From Nymphalis io (taxonomy: Eukaryota; Arthropoda; Insecta; Lepidoptera; Nymphalidae), in contig NC_065898.1 in NCBI RefSeq assembly GCF_905147045.1, positions 6,758,001 through 6,822,000 of the forward strand: 64,000 nucleotides of DNA, written 5' to 3'. The position numbers and the translations under genes were made by a program. Position 1 is the stretch's first letter, and the number at the start of each line of letters is the position of its first letter. Positions 1-12,100 of this stretch are shown one piece after another. The notes under the pieces were generated by a model that did not search any database, was not told where the DNA came from, and saw only the letters and a list, made by a program, of their open reading frames with translations.

Positions 1-1171
1 ACCAGGGTTGACTGGAAATATACCTGTTGCTCGAAATCCAGACACTCCTTTGTTAATAGATGCCACAGCTTCATATGCTTTCTTTGATAGCGCTGCCACA
101 TCATAAGGTGTTATTTTTTCTGCAAGCCGAGATTTTAAAAATAAGTCACACTCTCTTGTAAGCTTTAAAAGGCCCAAAAAATGTGACATCAAGCGGCTGC
201 ATGCGGTGTGATGTGTGCGGAGGCAGTGAAAGCATATGTATGTTATTTTTTTTGCAGTGCTCAAAGATTTGTAGTGACATGTGGCTGGCATGATTATCTA
301 GTATTAGTAGAATGGGTTGTTCTGGTGACGGCTAAGTATGCGCAGTGAAATGTTGTAGCCATTCAAAAAACAAATTCTCGTTTATCCACCCATTGTCAGA
401 ACATTTGTAGACTGCACCAGCTGGGCCATCTTTCTCCATCTGTGGAGACATTCTCTTCCTTGGAAAAATATACATCGGTGGAACGAATCCACCGGCAGCA
501 CTCATTGCACACAACATTGTTATGTTTTTGCCTCGTTCCCAACTAGTGATGGATCCAACTCTTTTCACACCTTTAGGAGCTAAGATTTTTCCAGGATCCT
601 GGACTGTCGAGATTCCAGTCTCGTCACAGTTGTACATGTTTTGTGGTAAAAACTTGTGTTTTTCCATCAATTCCTCCAGTAAGCCATAAAACAATTCAAC
701 TTCCCGCCTATTAAAAGCAGTGATTCGATTGATGCTGGTAGCCTCAGGCTTGCGAACAGCGATGTTGTTTCTTTTCAGAAATCCTTCAATCCAGTCACGA
801 CCTGCCATTTTTGCATTTTTGTCAAAATTGTTTTTGATTCCATGGTCTTCTGCGTATTAGAAGGCAATCTTTTTGACTTGGGTAGCAGTGCATCCGTAAA
901 AAGCTTTTGCCATTAATTTAACCCGGTTTGCCAGGTCCTCTTCCACTTGTTTGCTAAATACGGTTTGGCGCCCAAGACGTGGTTCCGAGGAATCTTTTTT
1001 TTTTAAGCGCTTCTGAAGGCTGGAAAATGGTATACCCATAGATTTGGCAGCTTGTCTTATAGATAAACCTCGATCGGAACGAAACGGAAGATCTCATAGA
1101 TCTTCCGTTTTGGATAGTGTGTCTGAAGACCACTGGGCTTTATTCGTACTCCTGGGACGTAATTTTGGCAT
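1..1171 (-). pseudogene. pogo/Tigger-like DDE transposase, decayed, runs off the window
   Basis: Reading leftwards from an ATG at 1171, the frame gives an N-terminal helix-turn-helix-like segment (LSIRQAAKSMGIPFSSLQ) and then the DDE_1 core typical of pogo/Tigger/jerky transposases: the first acidic motif YNCDETGIST, a LDNHASH block with the second acidic residue, and a HTSHRMQPLD block. It is broken several times: a stop and an inverted duplication near 1082-1110, a TAA near 859, a TAG near 333, and a frame change near 165. The C-terminus lies beyond base 1. The protein would have cut and pasted DNA at TA sites, but this copy cannot be functional. A repeat has inserted just upstream at 1319-1596. 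The class assignment rests on recognised motifs, not on a search. Confidence 0.85.
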
Positions 1172-1318
1172 CTGCAAAACAGACAATATACTATAAATAA
1201 ATTATAAAAAAATCGAATCATGTAAACGCCATAATTACTGCGGATAATGAGAATCACTGCGGGAAATGGGAGTCACCGCGACTCTCATTACCCTAATCTG
1301 ACAACTTGAAAAAAATAG

Positions 1319-1596
1319 GTTTTTTTTTTTTTTATAGAATAGGAAGGTGGACGAGCATATGGGCCACCTGATGGTAAGTGGTCACCAAACGCCCTTAGAC
1401 ATTGGCATTGTAAGAAATGTCAACCATTGCTTATAGCCAATGCGCCACCAACCTTGGGAACTAAGATTTTATGTCCCTTGTGCCTGTAATTACACTGGCT
1501 CACTCACCCTTCAAACCGGAACACAACAATATCAAGTATTGCTGTTTTGCGGTAGAATATCTGATGAGTGGGTGGTACCTACCCAGACGAGCTTGC
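1319..1596 (-). repeat. A-tailed dispersed repeat (LINE-tail/SINE-like), copy 1
   Basis: A run of T, then tatagaatagga and about 260 bp ending in gacgagcttgc. The same unit recurs at 30741, 33889, 43868 and 62307, and in older form elsewhere. On the minus strand it ends in caggtggcccatatgctcg followed by an A tail, so it is a retroposed element in minus orientation. Motifs in its last 60 bases resemble the tail of the non-LTR element at 59.34 kb (accacttaccatcaggtgg), which suggests it shares, or is, the 3' end of a LINE of that type. Confidence 0.85.
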
Positions 1597-1599
1597 TTA

Positions 1600-3714
1600 T
1601 AAAACAATAGTTTAAAAATTTATCACTTCGTATGTATCACAAAACCAGTCTCAAATGACCTAGCTACAGTATGAAATTAAAAAAATTGTCGAATTAATAA
1701 CAGAAATTGACTTACCGTTTATTTTGTGCACACGAAAAATTATAAGAAAATGGCGCGAAACACTAACACGGCCGTATCTTCCAAGCGCTCGGCACGAAGT
1801 AAGCATGCGTTGATGCGGGGCCTGTACGAGGTGAAATGTCCTTGGATATGCGGTTTTTGTGACTGAGCGCATTTTGTTTCTCGAGTTATTGTAGTGACCA
1901 CGACTGCCCACTGACTCCCATTACCCACTTCTCCCCTATATCTGGGGTCAACGACCTATTCTTTGATATTTTTATGCATCAGTCGATAAGTAGACGTTGG
2001 ATAATGACCAAAAACTATTTTGTATATATATGGGCGATTTTTTTACAAGTTTTCGTGATTTAAAAAAATGGTATTTTTTAGCACATATGTTTTATGCAAT
2101 AATATTAACATTAATTAAAATAATAATCATATATTACGAATTAAATGCGTCCGATCCTGATATTTTGTTCCACTGAGTTACGTACTATTTTGCCTTGATT
2201 TTGGGTAAAATAAAAATATAATATTCAAAACGCATATATTTGTGTAACAAGATAAAGTACTAATCACAAATCTTCTCCTAATTTTTCATTATAAGCAGTT
2301 ATCAAAATGTGATCAGATATTGTACATCCTCTGAGTTGCAAAACGACAAAAACAGACTTATATTTATATTTCAAATAATATTATAAGTAAATTATAAAAT
2401 TAATAAAGTTACACAACAACAAATGTAAAAGATACTTTGAGCTTTGTCCATTATTATTTAGAAATATTTAACAGTCGATTGTGTCTTCTTTCTCAACGGA
2501 ACGTGGTGGAAAATGTAGAGTCGTACACATTCTTATAAAGCATTGAATTTTATTCTAACCTACCTTACTAAATTTCTATTTACTAACTTTCCAAAACTTC
2601 TCTGGCTTTCATTATATCAATATTTTCTTTTACACTTTAGATTGTTTTTGTTACTGTTTTGTAACAATACAATTGCTTTCTTGCTTGTTTTAAGTGCTGT
2701 TTTTAATACCAGAATTTTTTTAGGGCATTATTGTAGTTTCGAACTAATCTCTTCCTATTCATTTTATTCGTTTTTTTCTTGTAGATAGTGTAGTATTTTG
2801 ATTATTTAAAACTTGTTTTTCTTTCTATTTACGTTTCTCACCACTTCTTTCGATTCTTTTATTTCTCATGTTCCGTTAGCTCATTTATTTTCTTACTCTC
2901 GCAGTAAGTGCCATTTCAATATCTACAACAATAATATGTTAGTATGTGTCGTAATAAACATTAATTAAGGCTCTATTTTATATAGTTTAAATTGATTTAT
3001 AAAATTTCTAATTTAATTTTATTAAATAATTAATTTAATACGGCTCCACTTTCAATTTTAAAAGATTATAAAAATCTTAATCTACAAGATAAAAAATATT
3101 TTTAGGAAAAAATGAAAATATTCATATGTATATTATGTATGTATCGAAAAACATTACCCTCCTTCAGGGCAGTCGGGTAAATATATCATTTTAAGGATTA
3201 AAGTATCTTAGCAATGTAAACGCGGATTTAGATTCTACTGAGTTACGAAAACTGTTCCGTTGAAAAATTATTTCTCAGCTGACGTAACGGATTTGTCGGT
3301 TACAACAATTCTTTTGCAAATTTCTGAGAACGAGTTACTAAGTTCAATCAAATTACCACATTTTAGATAAACACACATTTTTTTAATATTTTGGTACATT
3401 CATTGAGAAAATGTCGTAACTCAGTTGAATTTTTCCAGTGGGCGGTTTTTAGGTTGAAATTTAATAATTAATTTAAATTTATAAATAACTAATGGTAATA
3501 ATACACAATCAGAAGACCGTTTCATTATTTCTTCAATAAAACTATCAGTTGATGGTAATAAAGCCAGATTTTAGACACAATGGTATGCAAACCTGACAAC
3601 TATTGAATGGGATATGGCAAAATATGGGTTCATCGATCATTAAATACTATTTTATTTTTAATATACCACAATAAAATAATCTGTTTATATTATCAATATA
3701 AATAATAACAATTA
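1600..3714. other. Non-coding, nothing recognised
   Basis: AT-rich sequence without convincing coding signal on either strand. The patch at 1740-1940 is more GC-rich (cattacccacttctcccc), and a similar patch lies at 1260-1300 on the other side of the inserted repeat. Both may belong to the flanks of the neighbouring transposon. The rest is plausible 3' flank of the zinc-finger gene to the right. Confidence 0.4.
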
Positions 3715-4050
3715 GGGTCCGTTCACACAGACCGGCTCGGAGAGCATCGGCCTGCTTTTTTCTTTTCACACAGACCGGGTCGTATACGCTTGGAATTGGC
3801 CGGAGCGGAGCCGCCAACTATTTCACATCGACCGGCTGGAAGAGATCTGAAAGCGGGTGCGAGCGAGAAAGAGCACGCAAGCGGAGCCGGTCGGCTCCTT
3901 TTATTACTTCACACGAAGCGCGTTCAGGCATTTTTAATGACAAAAAAGGTGCAAATGCAAAAATAAACTTTACTACAATCACTCAAAACACTGTTTCCAA
4001 CGTGATAAAAATCTGCTCTCCTCTCCGAGCCGGTCTGTGTGAACGGACCC
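3715..4050. mobile_element. 336-bp MITE with 30-bp perfect terminal inverted repeats
   Basis: Both ends start gggtccgttcacacagaccg, and the first 30 bases are perfectly inverted between ends. TTA flanks each end directly (3712-3714 and 4051-4053). A three-base TTA duplication is what PIF/Harbinger transposases leave, so the best class is a non-autonomous Harbinger-type element. The interior is GC-rich with internal copies of the motif cacacagaccggg, and it has no ORF. Confidence 0.9.
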
Positions 4051-4053
4051 TTA

Positions 4054-7000
4054 AACTTTACAATTTAATAACACAATACTCGTATAGATACTACAATTTC
4101 ACGTAATCTTTTCTTTTAAACAGGGGACACCCACAACCACAATAGTGCAAACTTTAAAAAAATGCCCATATATGAATACTTGGACGTGTAACGTGTTTCG
4201 GAACGCTTGTATGGGAGCTGTTAATGTGTTGGAAAAAAAAGATTTAAGTCAATAATTACCACCCATATCGCGAACATTATCAACTTTTCTTAGAGGGCTG
4301 TTTCTTATGTTGCATTTATTGATTGAAATGCTTTTTTCCTGCTAAAAAAATTATCAAGGTTGAAGCAAAAATGTACTTTTCCCAGATATATATTTAGACT
4401 ACATATTCTATTTACACACTTGTAAATAAAAATGCAGTCAATAATAAATATGCAGTCTTACAAGTCTTTGGCATCGAATAACAAATGTACCCCTCTTAGG
4501 TCATACTCATCTCCATTCAATGAATATTATATTTACTACATTTTAAGTCTGTTAACAAATTTAATAACTACAATAGCCGCATACAGGGTATATTTTTGTG
4601 ACTAGGGATAAATTAAACAAGAAAGTTAGCCACAAATATCATGGCACGTTTATTTTTCTCGACTACATGGCGACCTCTAAAAGAATCGTGACTTGTTATT
4701 TTGCATTCATATAGATTTCTTTTTAATAGAGCTCTTCAAAAAGAGCACTAAAATTTTACAATGTATATTTTCCATAAAATTAAATAAACTCTGTATTTAT
4801 TTTGATCTCAATATAAATCACTATGAACTTAAAAAAATTAAAAATCGCTTTGTTAGTTCGCTAATTATATTGATTGATGATACTATTATATAATAAAGAG
4901 TACATTTAAAAAATCACATTAAAGCATATACATAATGCTGACTACATAATTTCCCTTACAGCCTCTTTACTTAAGTTGAAAAGTTGTATACTCTCAAAAT
5001 ATTAACGATAAACAATATTTAAGGATAAAATAGAATAAGAATTATATTTAAGTTGATGATAACACCCAAATCAGCTATATAGCTAGTAATAGTGTAGCGT
5101 GTAGAGTCAGTCCGCATAGAATAAAATTTGTAATAATCTAAATAAAACGTATACATCAATAGGAAAAAATAACAATATAAAATATAGAAAGTAACAACAT
5201 TTAGTTGTCCGATAGGATAATCGCTTTTATCACTAGTCGGAGTTTAAGTGTTACCAGCCGCTTATTAAACTAATAATAATAATAAATTTATCACAATAAA
5301 TTCAGACTAAAACAATGGTTTACGCAAAGAAGGCTGTAAAGGTCATATCATATTCACGTGCAATGTAATACACCAGTTAACAAATCTAACTTATTTCATA
5401 AAATATAAACTAGCCTAAAAATTTTAACAATAAAAGAAAAACAGTTGTAGTTAAAAATATTGGTCAATAAAACTCTGTAGAGCTATAACTAAATGACCGC
5501 AGATAAAAAATCATGCCATGATTTTTGTTCTTCGACTTTTAATAAAATCGAAATTAAAAGTATGTAAAATACTCCAAAACGTGTCCAAGATCGGCTTTTA
5601 GCCATTTTTGTTAGTAATAATATATAACTACAAATTGTAAAAAAACAGTGACTTAGAAATAGCTCTCAGTATATAAAAAAAAGTTAAAATCCTTAGGCTG
5701 TACTCTCGTATGATTATGATTGTAAGCAACGCAATATGTTGGCAAAGCGGAAGTACGCGTAAATCTAACGATACGATAGAACTAAATATTTATGTAGCTT
5801 AGACGTAACGATTACACAAGGCTCACTGCTGTTCGTGTTCGCTCCACCGCGGCCGGGACTAGTAGACTCTGCTTCCAAAACGCAACTATACATTTATATT
5901 CAGGATAAGGATATGTACGCTTTCTTTAACCGAAGTTATGAATTTTAAATATGAACTGGTTGGTCCAACACCACAACCGCTCCGATGTTTTTAACAAAAA
6001 TAAATATACGATCTAATAAAATTTTGCCAATTTACGTGAGTATTCTTATGTTTCAAAGTTGTGGATCGTTTTAGTGATTCAGTCTTTTCTACGGTTCAAA
6101 AAATATAAGTAGAGAAAGAGAAATATAACTTATAAACACTCTGACGGTTACGTAATCAAATACATAGTTTAATATTACCCTCTAAGTATACATAGTAACT
6201 AACATCGGTATGTAAAATAGTTTGGGCAGAGAAGACACACAAATTTTAAACCCACTTAGGACTCGCCTTAAAAACTATTTAGTGGATCTCAACGTAATTT
6301 ATGCGTCTTATCTGTTTTTATTTTAGACCCTGATCGTTTACGAAACGTGCGCCTTGCCCTAGTCGATACGTAAATACGGGTTGTAAAAGGGGAGCTCGTT
6401 TCGTAACAGAAAAGGGACGTTTCTATGCCTATCTCTCGACTCGGTGAGAATAACGCAACGACACTGAATTAATAATTTATAATAAGGAAAACAATTATAA
6501 AGGCTGAACAGATAACAACAAAAATATATAACTAATTATATAATTTCTCAAAGAAATTAAATCTCACCGAGCCTTCGATATGCGATAAACATATATTTAT
6601 ATATTTTATATGTACCTAGTTTACTATGTTGGTGTTTCTATTCCCATTCATAATAGCTATGAATTATATAAGTACCAACATTGATAAAAACCAATTACAT
6701 GGTATTCGACAGTGTTGCTACAAACTATTGGTAAATAATGTATTTTTGTCTCAATGGTGTTTAAATCCTGGTAATTGAAGATTTATTCTACACTTTAAAC
6801 CAAACTTCTAGTTTCTCTAAATAATACTGTTCTCAATGGCTTGGTAAGAAACTTATAAAAAAAAGAATTTATTTAAAGACAAGAAATATTTTGTTAATCG
6901 TTTTTTTCTTCATTTCTCTCGGGAAACTAAATGCATCCGTCATGTCAATTTATCTTAAAATACCGTCTACATACATATTTATCATACATATGTAAATGAT

Positions 7001-9187
7001 AAAATAATTATTGGCCTATTTTTTCGTGTCTCAAATACAGAACTATCAAAATATAAAAAAATATTGAGGACTATCAAACAACATCCATATGTATATATTA
7101 TTATTATTATTATTATTAATATTTATATCTACAAGGAAATTTTGATTTTAATACCCAAAAGTATACTTCTGCGCTAAATATTCTATGATTAATTTCATTT
7201 TTTTTTTCATCAGTTCGATATACTCTATGATTGTAGAAGAAAAATGATTCTACAAATCATATAATGTTCTTACATTAATTTTGAATCGTATTACTCCATT
7301 TGAATAAATAAACCCTACCAATATTTACAATTTCGACCCTCAGCTCATGGACACAACGCCGTGGAAATAAAATAATGTATATAAAAATATATATATAAAC
7401 AGAAAACAAAACAATTATATATTGTTAGAAGTAAAAATCGCGGTTCAGACAAAAGTGGGCATATAACACACTACAAGAAAGTGAATTCTCTACAATATTT
7501 TATTTCCAATCTACCCTGACCTGCAAACTTAACTAAACTTACGCTACCACATCGTTTACATAGAAATGGCACCAATCTATCTTTGATATCAATAATGGCA
7601 AACCATAAGGAACCCCCGCAGCGGACACATTACTTGCACTTTCCTCGTGCTAAAAACACTGTCTCAAGGTATTGGAAGACTACTGCGTTATATCTATATG
7701 TTATCACTATTATTCGAATAAAATAGCAATGGAACAATGTTAAACATCAGCAAAAATATTTTTCATAAAATGATCTTAAACGTATCCTATACGAAAAACA
7801 ATATTTTGTAATAATACGATGAGATACCAAACCGAATACATCGCGAATAAAGTCGAGACGAGTGAACGAAATGAAGTGTTATCGATGGTGTTATGATTGA
7901 TATTGCCTAACGTCGCTATCTGCTAGAAGGCACACAAAGTTTTAGTAAGAAGCTTCACAAAGAAACGCTCTGTACCGATAACTAACCGCACATGAGATAC
8001 AACTGCCTTAGGTTCCACTTATTGCCATACGACCACACTCGATCGACTTGTGGCGACGATCACATTTTGAACACCGAACATATATTTATTATGAACGAAA
8101 TACGATTAAAAAATATTGCCAATTTTATGTTGCAACAGGCACTTCTCTGGATTACTCCAATAAACATCATATTAAATTTATTTTGTGAAGCTTTATTATT
8201 GCCTCTGAGGACTCTGCGACTCGATTTATTTTGTACTTGTATATATTATTATTCTCATATGAAACCTGAACCATTATTAAAGCATTCTTATGGATTAATT
8301 AGGAGAAGTATCATCTAAAGAGTCCCTTAAATTCTTACCGATCAAAATACTTCATATTTCCACGGTAACAGTTCTATAAAATTATTGAACTTCATATACA
8401 CTGACACATCCTAAGTTAAAGCATCGCAATAAGATATTGTTACTTTCACTACGACTAATGAAGACGCGGATAATGAGCGAGTGAACGTTAAAAATTTAGA
8501 ATTTTAAAGTCGGAGATTAACCATATACGATTCCGAAAGTTATCACTAAGCAAATTAGAATATGAGATCATAAATTTAGGCCTACGATCTATAACGATGA
8601 GAGTTAAGTATCGATTTATGTTTGCCACCACGAATTAATATAATCGTGTGATGGTAGAGATAAATCACAGTCGTGGGTATAAATCACAATGCATATGATA
8701 GGCGGTACCGCTACGTGACTACTGCTACTCCTCGACTCCACTGTGATGTCCCGCTCGCTGCCGCTGCTGCTGCCATTGCTGCCCGAGGGTTTCTCTTCCT
8801 ATCGCACGCGTCACGGCCGACGAAATTAAACGGATAAATAAATAATATAAAATAAACAATCTGTTCTCGTGTATAGGTCCACGCTGGACATTATCAGGAG
8901 CCTCGGCTCTCAATTTCGAGCTCTCGTTTCATTCTCCTCTAGCTGCTGCTTCCGACGGCTGCCTTTTTAGTTATTGCACTCGAACCGCTCGCCGATCCAT
9001 CGAGAGCTATAAAAAGTTCTGAAATTAAAATATGTTATTACAGTAAATATCTAATAAATATTTATAAACGAGCTAAAAGTTACTTTATGCAAGGCCATGC
9101 AAAGTGAATAAAACAAAAAAGAAATCTCATCGGCCCGATCGAATGAACCACTAGGAGCTGCACGAGTACGTACGAGTAGAGCGCGGA
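4054..9187. other. Long AT-rich non-coding stretch, probable 3' UTR/flank of the zinc-finger gene
   Basis: Over 5 kb without a supportable gene. A 108-codon frame at 7992-8318 has no recognisable domain and no typical coding composition. A short ATT microsatellite lies near 7098-7119. From about 8700 to 9187 the composition is richer in GC, continuous with the last coding exon of the minus-strand zinc-finger gene, which suggests 3' UTR. Transcription-factor genes in insects often have UTRs of several kb, but no polyadenylation site could be fixed here. Confidence 0.4.
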
Positions 9188-12100
9188 TCAGTCGGCGAGG
9201 CGCAGCGCGGGCATGGGCTGCGGCGTGGGCGTGTGCGGCGGCGGCGGGGACGCTGCGGGGCACACGCGTTACTGGGCGCTGTCCGGGCCACGCTCGAGTG
9301 GCGTGTTGCCGAGAGTATACTCACAAATTGAGGCGATGGACTGTGGCGACATGGCGGACATTTTACTCTGCGAGTCCTGCATCGACACCTGTGTGCCCTG
9401 AGACGTCATGTAGCGGTTCACCATTGGCACGAAACTAAAATATAAAAATTATATTTTAGTAACTTTTTAAAAAAAATATTTTTTTTTAATACTTTTTTTA
9501 TTGTCTTTACTTTATGTCTATGTGTATATATAAATAACATAAGAGTAATAGGAAACAATCAAAGGAAGTCTTATCGCTTATAGCGATCTCTCACAATCAA
9601 CCTTTGGTGAAAGAAGTTTTGTAAGAGAACATTTTGTATCTTTTTAAAAAATTACATAATTTTACCAACTATAAGGCATGTATCAAATGTTTAAATATTA
9701 AAGTCATCGTTTCGTATTTTTAAGTAAAATACTAAGCTGTTTACCTTAAATCGCAGACACCGGGCGAGTCGTAGTTCCCGTTGTTGGAGTTGTTCGTGTT
9801 AGTGGCCACGCTGTTGATAGTGCCGATACTATTCGCAGACACGTTGCTGTGGTTCTCGCGATGCACCCGATTGTGGTGTCTGCCCGACCAAAAGATATTG
9901 TTATGTTTTAATTTGACGAGATGGGTAGTTTGCGTAATATAGCGCATTGTCATGATATATATATGATATCTTTGAGCGGTGATGACCACTTGCCATCGGG
10001 TGACTCATTCTATTTTTATTATTAAAAAAAATAGAATAAAAGGAGAAGCGTCGCATTATTTTTATGTCTCGAATTAATTATTTAAAATTAAATGGTAAAT
10101 AACACTAATATAGTCTGTCTAGGCAATTTTGACGCTGTTTGACGACAACCGATAAATCGACAGCAGTCGCTACTCGCTAGCGTATAGCGTCGTACCGTAT
10201 GAGGTAGCTGTCGCGGACGAAGGTCCGTCCGCAGACGCTGCACTCGTAGCACGGCCCGCTGGAGTGCGTGCGAATGTGCAGCGCGAACTGCGATTTGGAC
10301 GTGAACGTCATCGAGCACCGCTCGCAGTTCAGCGGCTTGTCCGCCACGTGCGACCATCTGTAGGCACACGGCGTTACTGTGTTATGTTTAAGCTAGCTCG
10401 ACTGCGCACGGGTAAAATAATTTTTACACCGTAATAAATTTTTTAATTATGAAAGATAGGTAACTTTCATTCAAATTATATAATCGTTTTGTACAACCGA
10501 TTAAACAACTGGGATGTAATCTTGCTAGTTTAAACATTCCATTTATAGTTAGTTTACCAACAGCTTGTTTATTAAGCGAGCGCATAGCATCGCGTAATGT
10601 CATCTAGTTAATTATAGGTACGACTCGGGAGCCGAGTCGTCGGCATCGGAGACGGATGCATGACATGTAAGGTGTTAGATATAAGATAATAAAAGTACAA
10701 TATACGATAGTTGTGCTGTAACTGTAACAGCCTGTGAATGTCCCACTGCTGGGTTAAAGGCCTCCTCTCCCTTTTTTTCTAAGGAGAAGGTTTGGAACTT
10801 ATTCCACCACGCTGCTCCAGTGCGGGTTGGTGGAATACACATGTGGCATAATTTCAATAAAATTAGACACATGCAGATTTCCTCACGATGTTTTCCTTCA
10901 CCGTAAAGCAGGAGATGAATTATAATCACAAATCAAGCACATGAAAATTCAGTGGTGCTTGCCCGGGTTTGAACCTACGATCATCGGTTAAGATTCACGC
11001 GTTCTTACCACTGGGTCATCTCGTCTTTTTTTTATATAATACGATAGTTAGAAAAGCTAATTTACCTATGTGCTGTTACGTAACTCTTCACTGCAAATCG
11101 TTTTTGGCAAATATCACATGCGTATGGACGTTCCCCTGTAACATGAAATATGAATAAATAAAGATATAAATATTTAAATGATGATTTTAAAAAATGAAAC
11201 GATAAAAAGCGATTGTTATTAAAACAAAAAAAAACAAATATTAAATCAAGAGGCAGCGAAGGCGGAAATGGTGTTAAAAAGACGGCAAGATGCAATTAGG
11301 CAGTATGGTGAAGTCTGAAATTAATGAATTTAAGCTAAAAAATCATAATAAATGATATAAATCTGAAACTTAAAATGATGATGTAGCGAATGATAAAATA
11401 AAAAGATAACGAAGCAGTTGTCGGTGCCACATCATTGCGTCACAACGGTTATATTAAAAAAATACCTGTTATCGCAATTTGCCGTCTTCTATATATTTCT
11501 TCCAATTGCAGTGGATACATTCACACAATTGATCAAAAACTAAGGAAGCTCATTATTGTGTGAATAACTACCCAAACTTCGTAAGCATATGGACGAATAG
11601 CATTAAAATAAATTCAAATTAAATAAAATATATTAAAGATTATAAAAAGTCCATAAAATGCTAATCGTCTCATTTATTATCTAGGCTTCTAAAATAACAC
11701 ACGTTACAGAGGACAATAAATTAGACTACAACTTTTATTAAGTCTACTCGATCAAAAAGTGGTAATCTTGTTTAACTGTCAACTGTTCTGAGATACCGTA
11801 TTGATCGCGTGTTTCATACCGGTATGAATGCGCTTGTGAATGTTGAGTGTAGATTTCTGCGTGAAGCGTTTGTAACAGACATCGCACTCGAAGGGCCGCT
11901 CGCCAGTGTGCGTGCGCATGTGTATTTCCAGGTACGGCTTGCAAGTGAACGCCGCCGGACACTCCATGCATTGATACGGCCGCCCTTGCACTAACCATTA
12001 TACACATTAGTACGTCTGCTTGATGACAATCGATACACTCTGAGCGCTCACGACGGACATGTGGCACCGACAACTTTAATTTTATTATACATATAAAAAA

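Noticed and set aside
7992..8318. 108-codon plus-strand open frame
   Set aside because: No domain, signal or splice context; the composition fits AT-rich non-coding DNA and it has no neighbour it could join.
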